Numbered from the stretch's first letter, positions 37,831-47,400 are shown. The stretch is 49,425 bases of DNA from Candidatus Poribacteria bacterium (GCA_002709695.1 PAQF01000038.1:3487-52911); one strand, 5' to 3'. The notes: generated from the sequence alone by a model not told the origin. Translations and numbers: made by a program.

Positions 37831-40800
37831 TTGACAATTCCAAAAATATCGGTACAGAATCCCGTCCTATCGAATTTGTTGATGATTCTGATCATTATAT
37901 TCGGCATCCTTGCTTGGATCGAACTGCCAAGAGCCCTAGCACCGGAAATTACAATCTACTCTGCTCGAATTGTAACCTTTTATCCCGGATCTTCACCCGA
38001 AGAAGTAGAGAAACTGATAACCGCTCCAATTGAAAGGTCAATTGAAGGCGTAGATCAAATCGACTTAGTTCTATCAACTTCATCGGAAGGACGATCGGAA
38101 ATCACGGTGCAGTTTGAAGAGATGAGCGACCGTGAATTTGATAAGCGGCTCCAAGACTTACAGACTGCAGTCGACCGAGTTCAGGATCTTCCTGAACAGT
38201 TGCCTAATGACCCTGAAGTTATTGAAGTTGAGATTTCAAGCAGAATGCCCTTAATCACTATCGCAATTGCGGGTCAGACTGATGAAAGCTCAATGAAAAA
38301 AATAGCTGAGAATTTAAAAGACACCATTTTGTTAATTCCCGATATTGCGGACGTTAGGTTAGTCGGTGTTCGTGACCGACAGATCTGGGTCGAAGTTGAC
38401 CCAGATCGTCTAAGAGCACACAATTTACCTATCGATCAGATTATTACAGCTTTAAGAGGGCAGAATCTCAATTTACCTGCTGGAACACTCGAAGTCGGAC
38501 CATCAGAGTTCCTCGTTCGAACTATGGGCGAATTTGGAAGTTTAAATGATATCAGCAATACAATTGTTAAAGTTAAACCCGCAGGTACTCCATTGCGGAT
38601 TAGTGATATCGCCAAGATATCCGACAAGTACGAAAAACCAAATACGCTTTCAAATCTTAAAGGATTTAAATCAATAAGTCTAACTCCACAAAAAAAGTCT
38701 AAAGGCAACACTCTCAAGCTAGTTGATCAGATTCGCACACTGACGGAGGATTTCAAAAAAGATTTGCCCGGGGAGGTAGAGATTGTTCTTATGAACGACT
38801 ACTCGGTTATTCTTCGAGAGAGAATTGGCATCCTACAGAATAACGCCATTTTAGGATTGATATTGGTGATTATTTTGCTCTACCTTTTTATGGGAGGACG
38901 GAACGCGATATTCGCAGCATTGGGGATTCCCGTCTCGTTTCTAGCCACATTCTGGTTTTTGAATCAAATTGGTCAAGGATTAAATGGCCCTTCCCTTTTT
39001 GGCTTGATTTTAGTGATTGGTATTGTCGTTGATGACGCAATTGTAGTTATTGAAAATACTTTCCGCCACATCCAAGAAGGTATGTCCCCAAAAGACGCAG
39101 CAATATTGGGTGCAGAAGAAGTAGGATGGCCCGTTCTATCCGCAAGCCTAACAACGATTGCAGCCTTCGGGCCATTGATGTTTATGTCAGGAACATCAGG
39201 ACAATTTATGCGGATTGTTCCCATTACGGCGATTGCAGTGATCTTAGCATCCCTCATTGAAGTTTTTATGATTTTACCTTCACACGTCGCTGAGTGGGGA
39301 AAACGGCAAGATTCATCCGACCCACGCCAAGTCTGGTTTGAACGTGTTCGCCAACGTTATATGGAAGTTCTCAGGAAAACTTTTCCATGGCGGTACCTCA
39401 TCGTTTTGAGTATTGTTCTTTTTGCCGTAATAGTTTCTTTCACAGCTTTTCTCCTGCTCGACAAAGCTTTCTTCCCTGGCGAAGACTTCCCACAGTTTAC
39501 ACTCAAGGTTGAAATGCCAACCTCTTTTGGAATCAAAGAGACCTCGGAAGTGATGATGGAAATTGAACAACAGATAATGAGCTCACCGGAAAATAGTGAG
39601 ATCGTTGCAGCTATAACAAATATAGGATTGCACACACCAACTACAGTAATGCAATCAAGCAGCCTACGATCAAACATCGCTGAACTTACAGTAGAACTTG
39701 TACCTAAATATGACCCACGTAGGAAACAAACAACAGACCAGATTATTGATAATTTGCGAGAACGATTCAACGACTTTGAGGGACCAGCAAACATTCGTTT
39801 CACCAAAATGGAAGGAGGACCTCCTCAAGGGAAAGATGTCGAAGTTAAAATCAAGGGAAAACGTTTTGATACTCTGAGAGAAATTTCCTCTCTGCTTCAA
39901 TCCAAGTTGAAGCAGATTGATGGCGTGAGCGAAATTCAAGACGATTTCCGACTTGGGAAATCAGAGATACGTATTAGGGTTAAACAAGAAAAAGCAGCCC
40001 AATATGGACTAAGTGTTTTTCAGATTGCTCATAGCGTTCGTAATGCCTTGGAAGGCAACACCTGTACTACTTACCGAGATGCGGATGAAGCCATCGATGT
40101 TATAGTCAAATACGACACCAAATTGTTAAAAACAATCACGGAACTGTCTAATTTGTTAATAACCACTCCCATAGGTGGAATCGTACCACTTAGAGACGTA
40201 GCTGAGATAAACGAAGAAAGCGGCTACGCTGAAATCCATCGATTCGAAAATGAACGCTCAATCACTGTCTCTGCGACAGTCGACAAAGAGCAAATCTCCG
40301 TTTGGCAACGATTTATTCGCTTGAGATTTATTCGCTTGATAACAGGCAATACTTATAAAAACAAATTAAGTGCTGTCGATGTTAACCAAAAACTGATCCA
40401 GGAGTTTAGCAATATCAAACTACTGTACCCCGGCTATCAGCTTGACTTCCGCGGCGTCTTTGATCAAATTGAGGAGTCATTTAGAGAACTCATCAAACTT
40501 TTTATGATCGGGGTTTTGTTAATGTATGCCATCCTAGGAGCCCAATTTAAGTCTTTTCTCCAACCTATTATTATTATGTTTGCCGTACCATTTGGAGTAA
40601 TTGGAGCCATGGTAGGATTGCTTTGTATTGGTGCAGAATTAAGTATCATTGCTATGTTCGGAGTGGTAGCTCTGTCTGGTATTGTAGTTAATGACGCCAT
40701 CGTATTGATTGACTTCATCAACAAGAGAAAATTAGAACATGAAAATGTTTTGGAAGCTATTGTAAACGGCAGTAGTTTACGGTTACGTCCAATTATTCTG

Positions 40801-40995
40801 ACAAGCGTAACCACAATTTCAGGACTTATTCCAATGGCAATTGGTCTAGGAGGTAAATCCCCAATTTGGGTGCCATTAGCATACATTATAATCTTTGGAC
40901 TATTCTTCTCAACACTCCTAACATTGTTTGTTATGCCAAATCTGTATGCTATCACAGATGATATCAGCAACTTTTTCAGGCGTTCCCGACGTTAG
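37831..40995 (+). CDS. RND family efflux transporter permease (AcrB/MdtB-like)
   Basis: A 1054-residue inner-membrane pump. The TTG at 37831 has GGGAG six bases before it; a longer frame opens at 37810 without such a site. The N-terminus ISVQNPVLSNLLMILIIIFG is typical. Porter-domain motifs include FYPGSSPEEVEKLITAPIE. The proton-relay Asp pair is in GIVVDDAIVVIENTFRHIQE (TM4), and TM10 has GIVVNDAIVLIDFINKR. About 12 membrane segments and two large periplasmic loops are present. It carries an exact 15-bp tandem duplication at 40310-40339. No membrane-fusion or outer-membrane partner gene is adjacent, so the substrate and tripartite partners are unknown. Confidence 0.93.
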   Translation: MTIPKISVQNPVLSNLLMILIIIFGILAWIELPRALAPEITIYSARIVTFYPGSSPEEVEKLITAPIERSIEGVDQIDLVLSTSSEGRSEITVQFEEMSDREFDKRLQDLQTAVDRVQDLPEQLPNDPEVIEVEISSRMPLITIAIAGQTDESSMKKIAENLKDTILLIPDIADVRLVGVRDRQIWVEVDPDRLRAHNLPIDQIITALRGQNLNLPAGTLEVGPSEFLVRTMGEFGSLNDISNTIVKVKPAGTPLRISDIAKISDKYEKPNTLSNLKGFKSISLTPQKKSKGNTLKLVDQIRTLTEDFKKDLPGEVEIVLMNDYSVILRERIGILQNNAILGLILVIILLYLFMGGRNAIFAALGIPVSFLATFWFLNQIGQGLNGPSLFGLILVIGIVVDDAIVVIENTFRHIQEGMSPKDAAILGAEEVGWPVLSASLTTIAAFGPLMFMSGTSGQFMRIVPITAIAVILASLIEVFMILPSHVAEWGKRQDSSDPRQVWFERVRQRYMEVLRKTFPWRYLIVLSIVLFAVIVSFTAFLLLDKAFFPGEDFPQFTLKVEMPTSFGIKETSEVMMEIEQQIMSSPENSEIVAAITNIGLHTPTTVMQSSSLRSNIAELTVELVPKYDPRRKQTTDQIIDNLRERFNDFEGPANIRFTKMEGGPPQGKDVEVKIKGKRFDTLREISSLLQSKLKQIDGVSEIQDDFRLGKSEIRIRVKQEKAAQYGLSVFQIAHSVRNALEGNTCTTYRDADEAIDVIVKYDTKLLKTITELSNLLITTPIGGIVPLRDVAEINEESGYAEIHRFENERSITVSATVDKEQISVWQRFIRLRFIRLITGNTYKNKLSAVDVNQKLIQEFSNIKLLYPGYQLDFRGVFDQIEESFRELIKLFMIGVLLMYAILGAQFKSFLQPIIIMFAVPFGVIGAMVGLLCIGAELSIIAMFGVVALSGIVVNDAIVLIDFINKRKLEHENVLEAIVNGSSLRLRPIILTSVTTISGLIPMAIGLGGKSPIWVPLAYIIIFGLFFSTLLTLFVMPNLYAITDDISNFFRRSRR
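40310..40339 (+). repeat. Exact 15-bp tandem duplication inside the RND gene
   Basis: The 15-mer gatttattcgcttga occurs twice back to back at 40310-40324 and 40325-40339. It adds five residues in frame, giving RFIRLRFIRLITGN in the second periplasmic region. Perfect identity suggests a recent slippage event. Confidence 0.9.
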
Positions 40996-41180
40996 TATTC
41001 AGTGAAACTGAACAACCAAAGTTCAAATATTTTCTCTGTTATCGCCTCTTTCGGCTTAGACTTTATTGTCTAGAAAACAGCTTGATATGAAAGGCACAAA
41101 AGAAAATGAGGTATAGGTTTTTCAACACAGAAAAACGTGCTTGTGGCCACCATCTCATTTTGATTGAAAAATCCTAAGTA

Positions 41181-42030
41181 TTGCATTCTACCGAGCTACA
41201 AAAACCGACTCATATTCGTACAGATAAATATCAGCTTAGGTTGGATTTGTATTGGGACCCAGAGTCCATAGAACCATTACCTTTGATTATTTGGGTGCAT
41301 GGTGGGGCTTGGCGGACTGGAACCAAAGATATTCCTAACTGGGTCACCTCCTGCTGTCAAGGAAAGTACGCAATAGCCAGCATAGAATACCGTTTAAGCC
41401 ATCAGGCAATTTTCCCAGCTTAGATCAAGGATTGCAAAGCCGCAGTAAGATGGTTAAGAGCAAATGCCCAATGTTATCGAATCGATCCAAACCGATTTGG
41501 TGCTTGGGGTAGCTCAGCTGGTGGTCACTTGGTTACACTACTGGGGACATCCGGGTGGGTAGATTCATGGGACACAGGAGATAATCTTCATCAAATGAGT
41601 TGCGTTCAGGCAGTTTGCGACTGGTTTGGCCCAACCGATTTCTTGCGTATGAATGATGTTCCCGGAAACATTGATCATGACACGCTTCACTCTCCAGAAT
41701 CGCAACTAATCGGAGGGTTGATTCAGGAGAACAAGGAAAAAGTAGCCAAGGCAAATCCAATTACCTATGTTTCTACATCCACCTCCTCCATTCCTAATCA
41801 TGCATGGTAAGCTAGACTCAACAGTAATAAAAAACCAGAGAGAATTGTTACATCAGGCCCTACGTCAAAAGGCAAAAGGAAATCCCTCGAAGTTAATTCT
41901 TATTGATAATGTAGCTCATGATTTCTGGGAAGTTGGTACTAACCTTCGTCAGGACATTCTTCGTCAAGTCCAATCTTTCTTTGACCACCACCTGAAACAA
42001 TCACGTAACAAGAAGAACAAGATATGTTAA
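41181..42030 (+). pseudogene. Broken alpha/beta hydrolase (esterase/acetylxylan-type)
   Basis: A lipase/esterase of the alpha/beta-hydrolase-3 type with the oxyanion motif WVHGGAWRTG and nucleophile elbow GAWGSSAGGH. An in-frame TAG at 41421-41423 interrupts the conserved FPA-Q-IKDCKAAVRWLRA segment exactly where a Gln is normal (CAG to TAG). The frame then continues to about 41774, where one extra base moves the C-terminal part into another frame (HPPPPFLIMHGKLDSTV, IDNVAHDFWEV). The C-terminal part contains the expected Asp and His region. Two lesions make it a pseudogene unless the assembly is wrong. The annotated opening codon is TTG, and the original start is uncertain. Confidence 0.85.
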
Positions 42031-42075
42031 ACTTTAAGCTTTGCGTTGAAAAATGAGTAATGCAAGGTTTTTGAA

Positions 42076-43485
42076 ATGCCGTTTTCTCGGTTTATATTCA
42101 TTTTAATCGATGGAGCACCGTATAGTGTATTCCACGAATTGATTAAAAATAATGAACTTCCTAATATAAAGAAATTCATTACGAATAAAGGATGCCTCAA
42201 AAAGGCTGTTTCAGTTTTCCCTTCCACTACAGGCCCCGCTTTCATTCCATTTTTTATGGGGCTTTTTCCTGGAACAGCTAACGTTCCAGGATATCGTTGG
42301 TTATCAAAAAAAGACATCCTCCAACACAAGTATGGCAGACCCGGTTTATGTAGTTATCAGGGAACTGATGGGCTTAATTTTATAGTTGATTTACCCGATC
42401 AACCAACTTTATTTAATTATTTTTCACCAGTTAGTAACATCTATAATTTATTGACTAAAGGATGTTCTCCCACAGACGATAGGACACGTCGAAAAAAACC
42501 ATTGGCTTATGCTACCGCACATTTTTTTCATGGGATATGGCAACATATCACTGCCGTAGCATCTCAGGAATTAATTAAAGCCGTCGAGGAAGGGGACCAG
42601 TTCATTGCATGCCTCTTCTCTGCTGTAGATGGTCATTCACATTTCTCGCACACCAAGTCAAAAGCAGTGATTCAAAGCTATAAAGCCGTCGATCAAGCTA
42701 TTGGAAAAGTATGTCAAAGTTTGTATAAGTCAGGTGATCTAGATAAAACAATGATTTTAATTTCCAGCGATCATGGCATGACCAATACAAAGACGCACAT
42801 TGATATCGCTCGTTGTTTGGACCAATCCGGCCATCGGTGTCTACACTACCCACTGATTTGGCGACGAAATGTTAAATCAGCAAGTATGGTTTCTGGAAAT
42901 GGCATGGCTAACCTTTATTTTAAAGCTAATGCAATTGATTGGGGAGAACGTATGCCTATCGAGGAAATTAATCAAAGAGGAATTATTGATTTTCTGCTTA
43001 AGGTTGAAGGGCTTGGATTGATTGCTGGGCAAAGTGAAGATGGGAGCATTATTGTTCGAAACAGATTAGGCAAAAGCCAAGTTTCTGTTGCCAATGGCAC
43101 TATATCTTACGAGTTTGACGGGGTCGACCCATTGGGATATAACACATGCTATCATAATCTCTCCTCTCGGGAAGCGCTAATTGAAACCTATAATACAAAA
43201 TATCCAGATGGATTGGTTCAGCTTTTACAGATATTTAGGAGCTCTCGTGCAGGGGATTTGGTCTTGAGTGCGGAACCAGGCTATGATTTGCGGGCACGAT
43301 ATGAATATCCTGAACATCGCGCGACGCATGGAGGGTTAACAGCAGAACAAATGCTAATACCGCTTGCCGTTAATTTTCCGATAGAGACCGATTTTATCAG
43401 GTCCGTTGACATCTTCCCCACGGCCTTAAACCAATTCGGCCACCAAATAAAAGATTTTGAAATTGATGGTCAGATTGTCAAATAA
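42076..43485 (+). CDS. Alkaline phosphatase superfamily phosphodiesterase/pyrophosphatase-like protein
   Basis: A 469-residue metalloenzyme of the nucleotide pyrophosphatase/phosphodiesterase type. Metal ligands can be read as Asp12 (ILIDGAP), Asp185 and His189 (AVDGHSHF), Asp232 and His233 (SSDHGMTN), and a late His in HRATHGG. The nucleophile is Thr51 or Thr52 in VFPSTTGPAF. No signal peptide is seen, which is unusual for extracellular relatives, so a cytoplasmic substrate is likely. AAGG lies about 8 nt before the ATG. It is followed after 22 bp by the dipeptidase gene, and the two form a small plus-strand unit. The substrate (phosphodiester, phosphonate or nucleotide) is not evident. Confidence 0.82.
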   Translation: MPFSRFIFILIDGAPYSVFHELIKNNELPNIKKFITNKGCLKKAVSVFPSTTGPAFIPFFMGLFPGTANVPGYRWLSKKDILQHKYGRPGLCSYQGTDGLNFIVDLPDQPTLFNYFSPVSNIYNLLTKGCSPTDDRTRRKKPLAYATAHFFHGIWQHITAVASQELIKAVEEGDQFIACLFSAVDGHSHFSHTKSKAVIQSYKAVDQAIGKVCQSLYKSGDLDKTMILISSDHGMTNTKTHIDIARCLDQSGHRCLHYPLIWRRNVKSASMVSGNGMANLYFKANAIDWGERMPIEEINQRGIIDFLLKVEGLGLIAGQSEDGSIIVRNRLGKSQVSVANGTISYEFDGVDPLGYNTCYHNLSSREALIETYNTKYPDGLVQLLQIFRSSRAGDLVLSAEPGYDLRARYEYPEHRATHGGLTAEQMLIPLAVNFPIETDFIRSVDIFPTALNQFGHQIKDFEIDGQIVK

Positions 43486-43507
43486 TAACTAAACACAGGA
43501 AACACTC

Positions 43508-44536
43508 ATGGTCCAAATCCATAAAGATTCTCTGGTTATTGATTCACACAATGACTTGATTGTCGCCCATATCCGACGTGGGAATCAAAGTATTTCAGAT
43601 AATCCCGAACCGGATAGGATCCGTCATTCAGGAACTGTTAACTTTCTGCGCGGTTTATTGAGCGAAGATCAAAGGAAACAGGAAATTCAAGCCAATTTTT
43701 CCAAAGTCCAAGCAGGAGGGATTAATGCAATTTTTTGTGCTGTTGATGTAACAACAGCATGGAAAAATCATCTGGCATATGCACTTGATGCATTCGGTTA
43801 CTTTCAAGCTGAAATTGAAGATAACAACCAACAGGTAACTATCGCCAAATCTGCCAATGACATTCGCCAAGCAAAGGAAGATGGTAAAGTTGCAATCGTT
43901 TTGGTGATTGAGAATAGTGAAGCTATTGAACGAAGCCTCAATATATTAGCAATGCTTTATCAGATTGGTGTTCGCTCTATTGGTTTAACACATAACCTCA
44001 ACACATGGGCAGCAACTGGTGTTTATGAAGCAGATAGTGGCGGCTCCTTAACTCAATTTGGGGTTCAGCTTGTTAAGGAGATGAATCGTTTGGGAATGCT
44101 TATTGATGTTTCGCATATTAGCGAAACAAGTTTTTGGGATGTTCTGGAGGTTTCCGAACGTCCTATCATAGCCTCACATAGCAATTGCAAAGCTATTTGT
44201 GATCATGTCCGAAATTTGACTGCCGAGCAAATTAAACACATCGCCCAAAACCAAGGATCTATAGGGGTAACGTTTGTTGAATCTTTTATTGAACAAAATA
44301 GATCACGTCAGACGCTAGACCGGCTGATTGACCACATCGATTATATTACAGATCTTGTCGGTATAGAACACGTCGGAATTGGATCAGATTTTGACGGTGG
44401 AGGAGACTTATTGGCTGATGCCACTGAGTATCCTCGAATTACCGAGAAACTAATCCAACGCGGGTATTCCGATGCAGACATCGGAAAAATTCTTGGAGAA
44501 AATCATCTACGCGTTTTTCAGTCAGCTTGTGGTTAA
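43508..44536 (+). CDS. Membrane dipeptidase family (M19, renal dipeptidase-like)
   Basis: A 342-residue zinc peptidase-like TIM barrel. Ligands are His14 and Asp16 (VIDSHNDLIV), bridging Glu135 (VLVIENSEA), and His203 and His224 (DVSHISETSFWDV, IIASHSNCKAI). GIGSDFDGGGDL near residue 290 supplies the catalytic Asp. It cleaves dipeptides, including D-amino-acid-containing ones in many bacteria. The ATG is preceded by AGGAAAC. There is no signal peptide or membrane anchor, so it probably acts in the cytoplasm. It is coupled to the phosphodiesterase gene and followed by an EamA transporter 156 bp away on the same strand. Confidence 0.92.
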   Translation: MVQIHKDSLVIDSHNDLIVAHIRRGNQSISDNPEPDRIRHSGTVNFLRGLLSEDQRKQEIQANFSKVQAGGINAIFCAVDVTTAWKNHLAYALDAFGYFQAEIEDNNQQVTIAKSANDIRQAKEDGKVAIVLVIENSEAIERSLNILAMLYQIGVRSIGLTHNLNTWAATGVYEADSGGSLTQFGVQLVKEMNRLGMLIDVSHISETSFWDVLEVSERPIIASHSNCKAICDHVRNLTAEQIKHIAQNQGSIGVTFVESFIEQNRSRQTLDRLIDHIDYITDLVGIEHVGIGSDFDGGGDLLADATEYPRITEKLIQRGYSDADIGKILGENHLRVFQSACG

Positions 44537-44692
44537 ATCCGCTGTCGTTCGTGTAATGGATACATTCTACCTGTGAAATACAACAAGTACATTCTTACTT
44601 AGATTAATACCTATACTCTCAGCCGTTCCCAAACCCAATACAATCGAAAACTGAAGCCGCTCCCAAAACAAAGCCTAAGGACTGTAGGTCAC

Positions 44693-45553
44693 ATGCACCC
44701 TACTATCTCATTCGCCCTACTGAGCTTGTTATTCGCTGGCATAAACGATGTTACCTTCAAATATTATTCGCGTAAAAAACGCTCGAAAGGAATGTACGTT
44801 TTTGGTATTGGTATCGTATGGACTGTATTACAGGCCATTACTTTTAGAATACAAGGCACAACACTTTTGATCGACCAGAACACACTCCTCTTCGGGCTAG
44901 TATCAGGGGGGTTCTTGACAATTTCCAACATCCTGTTGATTGAAAGTTTAACGTATATCGATGTTAGTTTTGGTTCAACAATTTATCGGCTAAACACAAT
45001 AGGTGTCATCGCCCTTTCTGCCTTATTTTTAAGAGAACCACTGACTCTTCTAAAGTCTCTAGGCATTATCTGCGGCATCATCGGAGTATCATTACTTTAT
45101 CATAAACAACACAACAATAATTCTAATAATACTACGTTCACTATTTCCTTTGCGATTGCTGTTATTGCATCATTAGCTAGAGCAGCATACGGCGTAACTG
45201 CCAAAGCGGGGATATCACAGAATGCAGACCAAAATACAATGTTGATACTGTTCTCTTCAAGCTGGGTCATAGGTGGTGTGTGTTATGCCAAGTTGCGCGA
45301 AAAACGTTTTCGTCTGACGACAAAAAAGGTCTTGTACTCACTACTATCAGGCACACTCGTATACTTCATCGTCAATTTCCTGATGCTAGCAATACAACAC
45401 GGTGAAGCTAGCATTGCCATTCCGGTTGCTAATTCGAGCTTTGTCATCGCGCTTTTCCTCTCAATGGTACTCAAAATAGAAGCACTAACCCCAAGGAAAC
45501 TATGTGCTATAAGCTGCGCAGTGGTATCGATTATATTACTGTCACAAGCATAA
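44693..45553 (+). CDS. EamA/DMT family transporter
   Basis: A 286-residue inner-membrane protein of ten predicted hydrophobic segments arranged as two EamA repeats. Features include FGSTIYRLNTIGVIALSALF with FLREPLTLLKSLGIICGIIG in the first half, and GEASIAIPVANSSFVIALFL with EALTPRKLCAISCAVVSIIL in the second. DMT carriers export or import small metabolites such as amino acids; the substrate is unknown. It follows the phosphodiesterase-dipeptidase pair, and export or uptake of a dipeptidase product is only a guess. The AAGGA near the start is about 20 nt upstream, so the binding site is weak. Confidence 0.88.
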   Translation: MHPTISFALLSLLFAGINDVTFKYYSRKKRSKGMYVFGIGIVWTVLQAITFRIQGTTLLIDQNTLLFGLVSGGFLTISNILLIESLTYIDVSFGSTIYRLNTIGVIALSALFLREPLTLLKSLGIICGIIGVSLLYHKQHNNNSNNTTFTISFAIAVIASLARAAYGVTAKAGISQNADQNTMLILFSSSWVIGGVCYAKLREKRFRLTTKKVLYSLLSGTLVYFIVNFLMLAIQHGEASIAIPVANSSFVIALFLSMVLKIEALTPRKLCAISCAVVSIILLSQA

Positions 45554-45593
45554 GTTTTGAATCTGCTTGACAGGAACTAAGAATATTCCCCCC

Positions 45594-45659
45594 TTACTCA
45601 GCTACCCTAGAATCAGCCACTAGAGGCTACGGAAGATCTATTCCCAGTTATCTCCACAA
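45594..45659 (-). pseudogene. Remnant of a third SnoaL-like gene (C-terminal end only)
   Basis: Read on the minus strand, these 66 bases give LWR-stop-LGIDLP-stop-PLVADSRVAE. That matches the last 21 residues of the adjacent intact gene (LWRQLGVDPPQPPATDSSTA, then Glu), ending with the same TAA. Two stops interrupt it. It is a decayed tandem copy. Confidence 0.75.
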
Positions 45660-45697
45660 CCCCGATTAGGCTTGATAAGGCTGACAATCGAACATTC

Positions 45698-46612
45698 TTA
45701 CTCAGCTGTACTGGAATCAGTAGCTGGCGGTTGAGGTGGATCTACTCCCAGTTGTCTCCATAAGTTCAATGGATCCCACATAGCATCGTCTGCCACAATT
45801 TTACCTTTCGCAAAGGTCAATATACTAATTCCTTTATTTGTCACTTTCTTGCCTGTAGCAGCAACTCCCATAAATTCCCCTTGGTGTGTGCCACTGAATG
45901 TCCACTGTGCTGTCACTTTATTCGCTCTGGCAATCATCCCCCTATTAATAGTAAGCTTTGCATCAGGAAAAGCCGTTCGGACACCAACAACAAATTGTTT
46001 AAATTCTTCAATACCATTGGTAACAGTACCCGTACTTAATGGTTCTGTGTGAACAACATTTGGTGCACATAATTCATCTGCCACAGACAGATTACCTTTA
46101 TTAAAGACTTCTTCTATAAACCGGTTAGTCATATCTACAAGGTCGTTGGTTATATGTGATGCATGCTGATGAAGACGAAGCCACTTCCCATCTGTATGAG
46201 TCCATATTTGTGACACTGCAGTTCGCCATTCCCTACCATTTCTTTTACCAGTACCAGTTTGATTATACGTTACCACAGCTGTACTACCTTGAATGTTGAA
46301 GTTCAGATTAGTTATTTGAAAATCCCTGTTCTCATTCATTCTAGTAATCCAACCACGGATTTGCTCGACATTCTGAATACCATCCTGCACAACCCCAATA
46401 CGACCGTTAGCAGTAATCCTACTACCTGCAGGATGAACAGTGCTAAAATGTGCTTCCAAATCAGCTGCTCTCCATGATTCTCTACTAAGATTAAACGCCT
46501 CCTTCAACGAAGCAAGATCATCACTCTCTTTCTCATGGTGCGCTGCCATAATCATCATGCCAATAGCTATCATAAGTACAACACTAATGGACTTGTAAAC
46601 CATACTCCTCAT
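45698..46612 (-). CDS. Secreted two-domain SnoaL/NTF2-like protein (ester cyclase-like)
   Basis: About 304 residues. A signal peptide (ISVVLMIAIGMMIMAAHHEK) is followed by an NTF2-like domain (about 40-155: FNLSRESWRAADLEAHFSTV, WRTAVSQIWTHTDGKWLRLH). A SnoaL/ester-cyclase domain follows (about 160-285: MTNRFIEEVFNKGNLSVADE, VTAQWTFSGTHQGEFMGVA). The first frame start is 46636. The neighbour gene has the same leader (AAGGAGAAT) with its ATG ten bases after AAGGAG, which places the start of this gene at 46612. The SnoaL fold binds hydrophobic ligands or acts as a cyclase, and no catalytic residues can be assigned. The domain duplication and tandem paralogues suggest a recent family expansion. 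Confidence 0.8.
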   Translation of the reverse strand: MRSMVYKSISVVLMIAIGMMIMAAHHEKESDDLASLKEAFNLSRESWRAADLEAHFSTVHPAGSRITANGRIGVVQDGIQNVEQIRGWITRMNENRDFQITNLNFNIQGSTAVVTYNQTGTGKRNGREWRTAVSQIWTHTDGKWLRLHQHASHITNDLVDMTNRFIEEVFNKGNLSVADELCAPNVVHTEPLSTGTVTNGIEEFKQFVVGVRTAFPDAKLTINRGMIARANKVTAQWTFSGTHQGEFMGVAATGKKVTNKGISILTFAKGKIVADDAMWDPLNLWRQLGVDPPQPPATDSSTAE

Positions 46613-46712
46613 AATTGACATTCTCCTTAGAATCAACGGTTAGTATTAACTAACCCCATCTATCGCTAAAACTGATAATAGAACATTCTTCCCTTACTTA
46701 GTTGTACTGGAA

Positions 46713-47153
46713 TCAGCTTGGCTGCGGTGGGTCTACTCCCAGTTCCCACCATAAATTCAGGGTATCCCACATAGAATAGGAATCCACTATCTTATCTTGC
46801 GCAAAGGTCAATATGAAAATTCCTTTATTTATCACTTTCTTGCCTGTGGCTGCAACTCCCAGAAACTCTCCGTGATGTGTAGCATTGAACGTCCACCGTG
46901 CTGTCACCTTATTGTCACCAGCGCTAATTTCATCTATTATTATCTTATAATCAAAGGCAGTTCGGATAGCTACCAGATATTGCTTCAGTTCTTCAATACC
47001 ATTGGTAACAACACCTCCTGCACTTGGTGGTTCTGAGCAAACAATATCTGGTGCACAAATTTCATCTGCCAGAAACAGATTATCTTCATTAAAGACTTCT
47101 TCTATGAAACGCTTGGCCGTAGCTACATTATCAACATCATTATGTGCTGCCAT
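46713..47153 (-). CDS. SnoaL-like/ester cyclase family protein, cytoplasmic paralogue
   Basis: A 146-residue single SnoaL domain closely similar to the second domain of the downstream gene (RFIEEVFNEDNLFLADEICA, GEFLGVAATGKKVINKGIFI, MWDTLNLWWELGVDPPQPS). It lacks the signal peptide and first domain, so it should stay in the cytoplasm. The 5' leader is almost identical to that of the downstream gene, with AAGGAG ten bases before the ATG. The C-terminus is cut short by a small deletion relative to the paralogue, so its stop is earlier. It looks like a partial duplicate that kept the ribosome binding site. The 247 bp upstream to 47400 are very AT-rich with nothing recognisable. Confidence 0.8.
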   Translation of the reverse strand: MAAHNDVDNVATAKRFIEEVFNEDNLFLADEICAPDIVCSEPPSAGGVVTNGIEELKQYLVAIRTAFDYKIIIDEISAGDNKVTARWTFNATHHGEFLGVAATGKKVINKGIFILTFAQDKIVDSYSMWDTLNLWWELGVDPPQPS

Positions 47154-47400
47154 AATTAGTATTCTCCTTAGAATTTTTGGGTTCTTACCGTCACCAAATG
47201 AGGCAAGATTGACACTCTAAAGTATTATATACATATAACACTACACTATACTTCCAAACATATCAAGCATGTTAAATCGAAAATAAATAATACATATAAT
47301 TCAAAGTTTGTCAGAATATTTATTAAACATAATACAAGTTTTAATAAAATATAATACAGCAAAATAAGATTCTCATAGAGTAGTCACAAGGATTGGTTGA

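Noticed and set aside
40464-40970. Minus-strand open frame inside the RND pump
   Set aside because: It is antisense to membrane segments TM9-TM12, which bias the opposite strand to stay open.
32132-41423. TAG recoded as an amino acid, because two otherwise open genes have in-frame TAG
   Set aside because: ligA, the PiT gene, pstC and the Gfo/Idh gene at 26761 all end naturally in TAG, and both affected genes also carry frameshifts, so nonsense mutation is simpler.
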